Part shown: positions 37,828 through 49,200 of the stretch, piece after piece
Layout: every line of letters starts with the position of its first letter
How positions within the stretch are numbered: position 1 is the stretch's first letter
NCBI GenBank assembly: GCA_019843655.1
Contig: JACDQD010000004.1
Coordinates: forward strand, 186,001 to 250,000
Length of the DNA stretch: 64,000 bases
From: Lethocerus indicus
Taxonomy: Eukaryota > Arthropoda > Insecta > Hemiptera > Belostomatidae
Direction of reading: 5' to 3'
Position numbers and translations under genes: made by a program
Notes under the pieces: model-generated
Told to the model about the DNA's origin: nothing
The model's database searches: none
The model's input: only the letters and a program-made list of their open reading frames with translations

Positions 37828-40800
37828 CTACGACTGTGGCGGCTGCGGTCCGCCCTGGTCGGCCTCCCAGTCCCTCTGCTTCAGTTTCTTCTTCTCCTTG
37901 CGCCTGGCGATCAGGTACCGGTCCCAGTTCCTGTGGTTGAGGCCGACGAGTGATTCGAGCGACGCAATCGCCCTCAGATATTTGGCCAGCTTGAGCAGTT
38001 CCCGGTCGCTCGACCTGTTCAGGTGGGCCTGGCGGAAAGCCTTGATCTTCAGACCGTTCTGCGGGTTCATCAGGAAATTGCGACGGATGTCGTCGAACAT
38101 TATCGTGTTTTCGGGCGTGAACTGAGAGAATTTCCCCCAGATAACGCCGAGCGGTTTGACCTGGAAAACATTTAACGACTAATAATTTATCGAGATTTCG
38201 CTCAAATTGCTATTCGATCGAACTCTTAACTTATTAGTTTAACACACCTGTTTTGTTACAGGGTTGGAATACCGTATATTTGTTGTGTTTCTGTCTCCTC
38301 TCGCCGGTTCGGTTTTTCGCTAGACCAGTTTCGGCAAGTACGAGTGAGAGAGTGACAGTAACCATCCAAAGTGCCAATAATGACTGACACTGCTAACGAA
38401 GATGGCGAGCGGCCGAAACTGGTCTAGCAAAACCAAACCAACGAGAGGAGACAGAAACACAACAAATCTACTGTATCCTAACTTATTCTTTGTTTATACA
38501 CGAGTGAAGAAGGTTCTGTAACTAGACTTTGTTTCCGATGAGACCGTGTGATGTGGGCAAAATATATCGGTTAGCCGGGGGTCGAATCCCCGCTGTTCAG
38601 GGATATTTTTCCTGCTTACCTGAGCGGGTTCCATCGAGTGCGTTTCGCAACTCTTACTGGTTCCATCGTCGCGGTCCGACTGAAGAGTGGATCAACTCGG
38701 GGTTCAATATATATATGTGAATGTGTTACCAGGAACCAGCCTCTACTAATATTATAACCTGTTGGTGTTGTTGTTCATATGTATTTCTATTGCTTCTCTG
38801 ATAATCCTCTTATAGTAGGCGTTTTCATTTCTTTCCTGTTTTACGAACAATTGTAATCCTGGGGGCCTTATTCGTTATATTTATTGCCATTAGGTTTACA
38901 ACTTGTTATAAAAATATCACCTAGGTAACGTATTTTTTTAGTCTTTGAGGAATAAAACTCTTATAATTGGTTATTATTTATTGTCTTGTCGTTAATTCGT
39001 TACAGGGTCAGTAATTGTCGATTGTGATCAGACAGAATGCAGTTTACCTGAATAACACCGTATTTTGGAGTGTGCACAGTGATCATGGCGAGGCAGTCGA
39101 GGTAGAAAACTATTTTGTAGTCGCTGTGCGAAGATACACCGAGCAGTTTCATCTTTTCCTCGATCCACCGCATACTTGTCGCCGACCATATAGCTATATC
39201 GTAGTCCTGGAATCGAAAAATAGGACAAGTCAAATTATACGTAGAAACTTGACACTGCACGGGTTTCTTTATTTAAAACTTTTGTGCGATAGTAGGTTTT
39301 CTGTACGGAGGATGACACAGTTATTACGGGGAGCTCCGAGGAAGTGTCCATAGTCGAGTGCCAGAAGGCCCTGTTCGCAGAGAAAGGGTTAAAATCATTA
39401 TTTCAATATTTAAATCGCTAATATTGCCACGTAAAAATATATTCTTCACATTTGTCTCGGTTTTTTGACAATTTTCGGCCCTTAAACTTTATTAGAGCAT
39501 TTCCCAATATAAACCTACGGGAAAGTGGGCTTCGACACGCCGCTCAAACATTTTATTTAAAACTCCTAGTTTCATTCTATATTTCAGTAAATTATGAATT
39601 ATCTCAGTCATATTCAAGGCAGAATGATACGATATAATGTAAATCACTTAATCCACACAGACAATGTGGATATAGCTCAGAACCAAAAACTGGGACTTGA
39701 GACAGAATATTGTAAGAGCAAAATATGTTACACTGCATTATGTATATATATATATAAATTAATTTAAATCTTAATCTAACTTAGTATCCCCAAACATATT
39801 TCTCTCAGGGCCCTTTTTACAGAGAAATTTTTCACCAATGTCCCGCCCCCAAGACACAAAAGCTATAACTTTTAATACAGCGTCTCCTGCTTTTCCAGGT
39901 TTTCAAATATTTTCAGGTACGATGATCAAAGGGGTATTATTAGAAAAAAGTGCGATACTGACTCTGTAGGCCGATGTGAGAAATTCGTGGAGGTAGGGTC
40001 TCATCAGTTCGTAACCGCTCTCGGCAACCGATCTGTGATCGAACAGCGTGTAATCTATGTCCAGCACGAGCAGCTTTTTATCGGGCCGAATCGGGTTCAG
40101 AATCTTGATCTGAGACAGAAAACAGAAACAGGTATTTCTACGTCACCGATACGCTTCTTCTGGTGAAATCGTGCGATGTTGCCGCGAGAATATCCGCGGC
40201 CGTGTGGGAAAAGCTGTATGGGACGTGCGGGCAGAAGAATCTCAACCAGATTAAGTGAGCGTAAGAGAAACATAAACATAAATCAGCTTGTCTAGGGAAA
40301 ATAACTACTATGACAGGATTATCAGGGAGGCGATAGAAATACAAGAAAACAACTTTAACAGAGACAAGGGATACAATATCAGTAGAGGTTAGGACACTGA
40401 TTGCTGCCGGCAGCAATAGTGATAGCGACAATAGAATAAGTAACCGTGGTGTTTTTGTAAAGAAGCTACAGTATAAAGACTGGAAGATCGGACCTCGTAC
40501 TCTCTGACGCGCCTCTCTATCTTGGTCAAGTAGATCTCCTTGTTTTCGATGGCGACCTCTTCGCCGTCTTCGATGTCGAAATCGTCGACGACTTCGGGCA
40601 AATCGTCGGGCACCGTGTTGGCGTCCGCAATCGCCTCCTCCAACGAGCCCATCATCATCACCTTGAAGCCGGGCTTCAGCTTCAGCGCCGACAGCAAACA
40701 GTCGTTTTCGGGCATCTTACCTGAACAACGAGAGAAGAGAAGATTTAGAAAGGTGCCCGACGTGACAACGCACAACTTTCATCTACAATTAATTCTGATA

Positions 40801-42656
40801 TTTGAATTTTTAACGTAACTTCATTTACCCCCTCTTCTAGTCTAAACCAAGCCGTGGTGCATCAACTACAACTTTACCCTTTTATTTTTTTTTTTTATCG
40901 AATCTACATATTTGGTTTTTGTTTTGATTTTATCATACTGTTTCCATCATTTGGTTAAAATTCCACTGCCTAATAGGCGAGGTTATATATCGATATCTGT
41001 TTCATCGATATGTACGATCTATTTCAAGTCCCAGGAAACTATCATTGTACAAAAGGTTCAATTTTATAATTTTCACTAATATCAACCGGCTTTTCCAATA
41101 AATTACCCGGTGCTTTCCACATTCAGGACGCATACCCTCTCGCGACCAATCCGAGATTCGTACACATATCTCAATCACTCTTTCCGGACTCTCATGCCTC
41201 AGACTCGTGAAAAAATACAGACTCGACCTTTCCATACCACCACAAAAGACGTCATGCTTCTATAAGCAAAATAATAATAATAAATAAAAAAAACAGTCCC
41301 CTACAGTGTACGTCACGATATCGATATATAACCTCGCCTATTCCGCATTTTAACTGTTAATTGTTTTGTGAATAGAAGAAACCTATTAATGAAGCGTCCA
41401 TGGAAAGCATAAACATTCATGCTATGTTATAAACAGACATCGTACCTGGATCGACACTGATGCCGTGCCACTTTAAGCATTCAAGAATGTATGTATTTCG
41501 GGCTAGTTTTCTAACGTAGTTGTATTACGTTCAGAAAAATCAATCCATTATTTGGCTGCCAGACGGAATTATCCAGTTTATATCTCGTTTTGTATTTATC
41601 CCATATCGTCGAATTTACACTCATCGAAGAGTCACACTACGAATGTTCTCGGGCAGCCACAAAAATTGAAATGAACAGCGAGAGCAGGGGAACGTAAAAG
41701 CGGAACCGTGAGATCGCATTGTTGGCAGGGTGCAGTTCCGCCCTATTGTAAACGTATGTTTAGAGCGCGAAATGATTAATAAACTATTTTAAAGATCTTT
41801 AATAAGATGATAATTAGGTTCGTCGCTGGAGACTTGATCTTAATGTTCGTTTAAAGTTCCGGAGATTCCGGAATTTTCCTCGACACACTCTTTACACGGT
41901 CTTCACCAGTACGAACTACTCTGGTTGTACTCGGGAATTTAGCCACTAATAAAAAAAACACAATAACAAAACAGTCGTTTGGGGAACAAACTAGCGAACT
42001 GAATTCCGAGTATACTTCAATTGGTGAAAACGTCGTTGGAGATCGCAGTTCGTTGCCGGAGACTTGATCTTAATGTTCGTTTAAAGTTCAGAGATTCCGG
42101 AATTTTCCGGTCACGCTTCTATAAGCGAAATAATAATAATAATAATAATAAAGATAGATATCAATGTATAACCTCACCTATAGGGTTATCTAGGTTATCA
42201 GTGGGGCCCCTATTCCGCATTTTAACCGATTATTGTTTTACAATTACCGTCGGTTATCGTACTGTAGATGAGAATAAAACGAAGCGAATGAATAGATGAA
42301 TACTCTCGTATACTTATAAACTCTGTGGGAAGTAACTAATTACAGTTATGGCACCAATTGGACGATCCTGTTCTTGCAGTAAATGGAAGTAAAATTGTAA
42401 ATGTCCCGTAGATTAGACGACCGGAGAAACGGTCTGGCTTCATCACGAGTGTCTCAAATTTGAAATTTGGCCGATGACTTGTTCGAAAGTGTTTACCTTT
42501 GAATTTGAGATTCAACAGTTTCTGCCTCTCGGGGCGCACCCCCGTCTTGCTGTAGATGGCATCCTTGAGGGCGGCCACAGTATCCTTGTCGGAGAGGCAG
42601 TCGACGTCGTACTCCTTGCTGTTCCATTTCACCACCAGTTTCACTTCCGTGTCCAT
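37828..42656 (-). CDS. UBLCP1: UBLCP1, ubiquitin-like domain CTD/proteasome phosphatase, complete
   Basis: Five exons, read right to left: 42656-42497, 40720-40494, 40109-39963, 39206-39048 and 38160-37828. All phases join, giving 341 residues (the human protein is about 318). Residues 1-80 are a ubiquitin-like domain ([26 protein letters not shown]). A linker with [10 protein letters not shown] follows. Next is the HAD phosphatase core with the catalytic DxDxT signature ([13 protein letters not shown]), then [30 protein letters not shown] and [19 protein letters not shown]. The tail is basic and then Gly/Pro-rich, longer than usual. Family knowledge: UBLCP1 dephosphorylates 26S proteasomes in the nucleus and docks on Rpn1. 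The ATG at 42656 is the first one in frame; the frame stays open upstream with no other ATG. The gene is head-to-head with PSMD2. The donors gtcagt and gtccga of exons 3 and 2 are weak but give the conserved joins. Confidence 0.96.
38263..38482 (+). mobile_element. Long-TIR MITE family H, best-preserved ends (UBLCP1 intron 4)
   Basis: It starts gttggaataccgtatatttg and ends with the inverted partner aaatctactgtatcctaac. The arms continue inward with tctgtctcctctcgccgg and ctagaccagtttcgg on the left, against gaaactggtctagc and aacgagaggagacagaaa on the right. The centre holds catccaaagtgcc. This copy defines the family's outer ends. Confidence 0.85.
38545..38740 (+). other. Possible tRNA-like or SINE-like fragment (weak)
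   Basis: At 38576-38592 a 5-bp stem (cgggg/ccccg) closes a 7-base loop gtcgaat. That is the geometry of a tRNA T-arm and resembles an internal pol III B box. The rest does not fold into a tRNA that I can recognise, and no A box is obvious. It may be a SINE remnant. Confidence 0.25.
40930..41345 (-). repeat. Dispersed repeat R4, inverted copy (UBLCP1 intron 1)
   Basis: This is the reverse complement of much of 34180-34600. It shares ggcgaggttatatatcgata, ttgtacaaaaggttcaattt, atcaaccggctt and atctcaatcactctttccgg. It runs on into the 41350-41960 repeat, so the full element may be near 1 kb. Confidence 0.8.
41350..41960 (+). repeat. Repeat R5, left arm of a large inverted pair around the UBLCP1-PSMD2 promoter
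   Basis: Its reverse complement lies at 44330-44915. Shared words include ttaatgaagc, gcatgctatgttat-type words, agacatcgtacctg, tcgacactgatgccgtg, cttgatcttaatgttcg and tactctggttgtac. By eye, identity is high over about 600 bp. A further partial copy of its right end lies at about 42050-42110. Confidence 0.85.
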
Positions 42657-42724
42657 CGTCTTCGTCGTCTCGTCGTCTCCTCCTCCTCGTCGTCCTCGGC
42701 TACCTCCGGCCTTGTTTACAAACA

Positions 42725-42759
<35 letters not shown>

Positions 42760-43227
42760 GCTCTATCCGCCTAGCACCTATCGGCGCAATTTACGACGAA
42801 AGCCCGATTTAAAAAGAAAAGAAAAACCCGACGGATAAAGCGAGACGGAGAACATTTTACGAAAAATCTCCTCCTTCTACTATGCGGTAGTTAAAAATCG
42901 GGGGTACAGTACATCCGAACTATATACAAAATATATATAAAAATTGGAGCGAAATAATTTCCTATACATTAAATCCTAAAATAGATTCTATTTAAACGAT
43001 ATAAATACGATAATATTTTAATAAAAGTTTTAAAATAAAATACTCGTATTAAATTTGTATATATATTGGTCTCAGGTTGGCCAATCTGGGATTGCAGTGC
43101 AACTCTTGTTTGAAACAGTGCCCCCTGAAACTAACCTGTTTCTCGGGCTGTGTTTAGTCATCGGGCTGAAAATTTTTCATAATTTAAATTTATCGCCGCC
43201 CTAAGAGAATTTCGCTGAGCCGGCAAG
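42657..43227. promoter_or_regulatory. Divergent promoter interval shared by UBLCP1 (-) and PSMD2 (+)
   Basis: The two start codons face away from each other across 571 bp. A (CT)n tract of about 14 units at 42729-42756 lies in the likely UBLCP1 5' UTR. I find no convincing TATA box in a fixed place. Its role as a shared promoter is inferred from the geometry. Confidence 0.6.
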
Positions 43228-46200
43228 ATGACCAAGGTCGTGGAACCGCAACAGGAAGAAATGGTCGGTACCAGTTTTTTTTTTACGTTTACACAATACC
43301 AAAAACTAATAGTAAATTGTTGCCCCCGCGCTCCAATTTGTTAATTTATTATATTTAGAACCTATATCGGTAATAAATGTGAGAGGGGAAAAAATTACAT
43401 CTCGCACCTTCGATGTCGATAAATTTGTTTCTCTCCATCGCCCTATCTTTATGTTTCTTTACGTTTATGTTTCTTTCTTTATCTTCTTTACGTTTCTCTC
43501 TTTTTATATTTTCCAGTCTGAGGAGGACAAGCGGCTTCAGGAAGAGCTGAATATGCTGGTGGAGAAAATAACGGTGCGTAGACAATTTTCTGGTGAACGT
43601 TTATTATCCGCCGCATAATATCGATATGTCGTAGGCGAGATCGATAGGCGACTTCACGAATCAATTTTCGCAACTGTTATAATTGTCAAAGTAAACTGGA
43701 AAGAATGCGGTCTAAGAGGACGCACACACACACACAGACTCTCTCTCTCTCGCAATTAATCCCGGATCCATACATAAAAATCACCCATTCCTGTCTCTCT
43801 CACGCTTTAAACGACGCAATGAAATTAAATTTAACGCTTACGTAGCGACTAAAAAAAAAAAAAATTAACCCGTCGGATGCCTTAATAAAGGTACGCGATG
43901 CGAAAACACCGGCTGAACAAGTTGACGACATCGATTCATAGATCGATATATATCGATTATACGCGATATTCTTCGCCCCCTACAGTCAATTTTAACCGAA
44001 TGCGGCGACGATATTTCCCCGAAAAATTTTTTCGGTAAAACCGCAGTTTAAAGGGCCTCCTCCCTCCCCTGAGCGATATCGCAAGCGGTAGCATCGATAG
44101 TTGCTACGAAACGACGCGTTATAGCGCCATCGAATCGACGTACGATTTCGTGCTTCGATAAAAACAATTGGGTAAATCGATATGATGAATTTTTCTTAAA
44201 ATTCTATTTCACAAGTTGTTCAGTGATTATGCGACGTCGTCGACATCTGTTGTGCAATACAAATTGATGAAAATATTCGACAAAACAAATTGAAACCCTT
44301 CTGGCGATCACCAACTGAACTATACTCACTGGACCCACTTTTTTAGTGGCTAGATTCCTAAGTACAACCAGAGTAGTTCGTATTGGTAATGACCGTGTAA
44401 AGAGCGCGTGAAGGAAAATTCCGCAGAATCTCTGAACTTCAAACGAACATTAAGATCAGGTCTCGGGTGACAAACTGAATTATCATCTTATTACAGATCT
44501 TTAAAATAGTTTATTGACCATTTCGCTGCTCTAAATGTACATTTACAGTAGCCGGAACTTTAACTCAACCCACAGTACGCGTACAGTTGCTGTTCGTTTC
44601 ACTTTTTTGGCTATCTGAGGACGTTCGTAATACGACACTTCGATGAGTGTAAATTCGACCGGATAGGATAAATACTGAACACGATATAAACCGGATAATT
44701 CCATCTGGCGGCCAAACAATGGATTCATTTTTCCGAACGTAATACAATTATGTTGAAAAGCCTGAAATACATACATTGTTGAATGTTTAAAGCAGCACGG
44801 CATCAGTGTCGATTCAGGTACGATGTCTGTTCATAACATAGCATAAATGTTTATGCTTTCTAGGGATGCTTCATTAATAGGTTTCTTCCATTCTCAAAAC
44901 AATTAACATATATCACACTGAACGCTTTATACATTATTTATTGAGTATTGGTACGGAGAATCGGACTGCGACATTTGCAGTAATGAAACTTGTTTCACTT
45001 TGGGATAATTTACGTACGTAAATAATAATTAAATGTTTCAGGGTAAAGACGTCCACCTGTACGTATCAGCCCTGGAGAGCATGCGCGACCTGATACGCAG
45101 TTCGACGACAAGCATGACGTCGGTGCCGATGCCGCTAAAGTTCCTGCGCCGCAGTACGGCGCGCTGAAGGAGGCGTGCGAGAACATGACCGAGGAGAAGG
45201 CCAAGTGTCTGTGCGCCAGCATCGTCTCAGTCCTCGCCATGGGCCAGGACCAACAGCCGAGGGAGTGCCTCAAGTTCTGCCTCTGCGCCAAACAGACTGA
45301 CGTCGGAGACTGGGGACACGAGTACATCAGGTATATATCGTCTCTAATTCACTATTCGCGAAGAACTTAGAGAAGGGGACGGGAAATTAATTTATTTCAA
45401 AAGTTTGCAAATCATTGGCTTAAAACCAGACGTTCACGAGTGAAATCTTTGTCTAAGCGACATCTATAGCCGAGGGAGTACCAAAGTTTACCGGCGAACA
45501 AGCGGATAACTTCAAAGGGAGGCACAATGCAATTCTCGTAACAGAAAAGCCTAGAAATCAATGTGCTGCGTTGAAAAGTTTGAAAAACATTGCCTTAAAT
45601 CCAGATGTTCGTGTGAAATCTTTGTATAAGCAATGTTTGCGTTTAATTTTTTCTGTTTCATAAATTTCATTCCTGTCTTTCCACTAATCGTGGAAAGAGA
45701 CCACGGTGGTTTTCCACCATGTTCTGTTTTTTTTCCCATCCCTGGTTATAGGCCAAAGGGTTAATATATTAAACGAAAATTGATACGGATTTTTATCTGT
45801 TTTTCTCTCTCTTTCCGCAGACAGTTGGAAGGTGAAATAGCCGACGAGTGGGCGCTGAGCAACAGCAAGGACGAACTGTTGCCGTTGGTCGAGAGCATTA
45901 TACAGTTTGACATGAAGCACAACGCCGAAATACAGGCCTGCGATCTTCTCATGGAAATCGACAAGTTGGAATTGTTGGACGACCACATGGACGCGACAAA
46001 CTACCCTCGAGTCTGCCTCTACCTGGTCAAGTAAGCGTGTCCGATTTACGGTTTTACAATAGATGGTTTTAGTGGTAAGTGATGGTTTAAATGAACAGAC
46101 GTAAACGTTATTACAATAACCTCGGACATTTGTCAATGTAACGCAATCGAAACATTACTCGTTTTAAGTCGGCATCATAAAATGATTCTGAGATTGAAAA

Positions 46201-49200
46201 TGTCAGTTTATGAACCATAATTTTGTAATTTTTCATTGAATGCTCGCGAATACTTACCGCGAGACAGCTATTAGTGGGAAAAACCGAGAATATTTGATGG
46301 TACCAGCTCGGCGTAGTGCATTATTGTAAATTTCGTGCGTTTCTGTCTCCTCTCAGGAGCTATTGAAGACGGTGGTGATATATACGTATTCATATAAGAT
46401 GTTTCATCGGCAAACAGAAAGTGTACATTACATTGCGCAATTATTAATTTTACACGTATTGACGCATTTTAATATTGTGTCCGCGCGATTGTTGCAGCTG
46501 CGCCGTCTACGTGGAGGAACCTGAGAGGGGCAGCATAATAGCTGGCGTCATGAAACACTACCTCCGCTTCAAGGAGTACCCGCGGGCACTCTGCCTCGCC
46601 ATGCAGCTCAACAACATCGATATGATGACCGATATCATATCCAAGTGCGAAGACCGGTCGGTATTATTCCGCACGCATTCCAACAAAGGTGTTTTGCGCA
46701 CCTTTTTACACGATTTTTGTAACTTTTTTTTTTATATCTGTTCAGCCTTGTTAGGAAACAGCTCGCCTTCATGGTCGGTCGCCAACAGTTGAGCCTCGAG
46801 CTGAGCGACGATCTGCCCGACAAGTCCGACCTGACCATCATCATGTCCAACGCCCACGCCAACGACCACTTCCACAGCCTCGCCAGAGAAGTTAGTTTCC
46901 CAATATTTTTATTTTTCTTTTCACTTCCAAAATTCGCTCGTATAGATTTATACTGTATATCTTTATCGATATCGAGATATCTGTATTGAACGGCGCACCG
47001 GCGCGACGTGTTTCAGTTGGACATAATGGAGCCGAAGACGCCCGAGGAAGTGTACAAGACGTGGCTCGAGGGTCTCGTGCTGAGGCCGTCGTACAATCTG
47101 GACGTGCCGGTAGATTCGGCCAGGCACAATCTCGCTTCCACTTTCGTTAACGCCTTTGTCAACGCAGGATTTTCGCGCGACAAGCTCGTCTCCGTCGAAG
47201 AGGGCAACAAGTGGATGTACAAGAACAAACAGCACGGTAGTCTTCACTTCCGTTAACTATTCTATCCCCGTATATTGTCAACTTATGATTGTATTGTTTG
47301 CAATTTCGGTATCGTGTAATTAATCCGTATTTTCTATTTCTATCAGTATTTCGCCGTTTCAATGAAGCCTACCTTTTTTTTCGAAATTCTCCCGGTTATT
47401 CGGGACCCGCGAAATTCAGAAAAGAAAGTTTAACCTCTCCTCAAATGCCATACTGGCGAATCCGTTTACAATTGTTGTAATCCATTCGGAAAACACAAAA
47501 TCCAATTTGAATTGAACAGCGGACACTACTGTACAGTAATGGTAAAAACATTATTGTCCGTATTTCATTGCGCAGTCTATAGTTCATTCTCTCCAACTGG
47601 GAATAAGGAAAATATTCGATGTTTTCGGGATAACATTAAAAACGTAAGATATAACCCTTTTAAGTATATTATTTTCTAAATCGACGCATCCGATTAAAGA
47701 ATATGTCCAGTCATAAATAATAAAAATTTTCATTCGCAGATTAATTTCACAGTCGGAATAAATTTGCAACGATAAGAACTGTGTATAGTGCAAGATCCCC
47801 AGCCAGTTTTTAGTTTAACACAAAAGACATATTTCTCTAGTTATTAATAGGTATCAAAATGAATAAAGAAAGAATACACCCTAGTTGTTCGAGTGCCGAA
47901 CATCGTGACGAACATCGTTTATTAGAGATTAAATGTACGAAGAGTGGATTAAGAGTTGAATGTAAGATTTTTTTTTTTTTCTACAAAATGGAGTATTTAT
48001 TTGACTATATTTGTATATAATCTGTACAGGAATGCTGAGTGCTGCTGCTTCGTTGGGTCTGATCCATCTTTGGGACGTAGACGGAGGTCTGACTCCGATT
48101 GACAAATACCTGTACACTTCCGAAGATTACATTAAGGTAGGTAGGGGACCAACCAATCAATCAACGTCTGATGATTATTACAATAACAATAAGCTGATAT
48201 TCGACGGTGGATTGTTTCGATTTGTCGTTCGGATCGAGATATTATGAAATACGCGAAGAAAAGCGTTCTGTGTTTATAAACAATGTAATCGACTATCTAT
48301 TGATTAACCCATTGGCCTACGCGATATCTGCCAATCGCTATAATAAACAAGAAAGTCGGTCGCGCGCCACCTTCATACATACTTTGCAAGCTCTTGTTGG
48401 ATTTTTTTCGATGGCGTGGGATATATATATATATATATATGTTTTGGAAAGTGACCCCAATGTCTCGTATTGGGACGGGTTTGTGATGTCTTGTAAAAAT
48501 GTCCAACTCACACCGAATTAGAAAGAATGTCGTATTGTATACTCGGGTTCGTAGTTGGATTGAAACTTTGGTTCGCGACGGACTGTTTTTTTTTTTTAAC
48601 TACGTTTGACTACATTTCCGCACGAATTGCTCATTTAATGTAAATTGTAATTTTAATTGTCGACAACAGAGCGGTGCTCTTCTCGCCCTCGGAATCGTTA
48701 ATTGCGGCGTCAGGAACGACTGCGATCCGGCTCTGGCGCTGTTGTCCGACTACGTCCTCCACGAAAGCGTCACACTCAGGATTGGCGCTGTACTCGGTGA
48801 TTATATATATATATATATATATATTTTTGTGTTTATGAACATAAAATTTGCTTCAGTAGTTAATTTTTTCCCTAGACACGATTTCTGCCCTTTCGAACTC
48901 TTATCAGTTTGCCGTACCGTCATGTCACATTTCTTTATATGGAAACGTCTCATTTCAGGTTTGGGTCTTGCCTACGTGGGCACGAAGAGGCAGGACGCGA
49001 TAGCGCTGCTGTTGCCCGTGCTCTCCGACAGCAAGTCGACACCGGAGGTGGTCGCCATGGCGGCGCTGGCTTGCGGTCTGATCTCTCTGGCGACGCCGAA
49101 TTCCGAGGTCGTTTCGACGATACTCCAGACACTGTTGGACCTGCCGGTTGCCGAACTCACCGACGGCCACTACTCCAAGTTCCTGCCGTTGGCCCTCGGC

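Noticed and set aside
38529..38720. tRNA gene suggested by a T-arm-like stem and loop
   Set aside because: Only the T-arm geometry is present. No acceptor stem, D-arm or anticodon arm pairs around it, so I list it only as a weak SINE-like fragment.
42657..42725. Earlier start for UBLCP1 (frame open upstream with FVNKAGGSRG)
   Set aside because: There is no ATG in that stretch before 42656, and the family begins near [11 protein letters not shown], so the ATG at 42656 was chosen.
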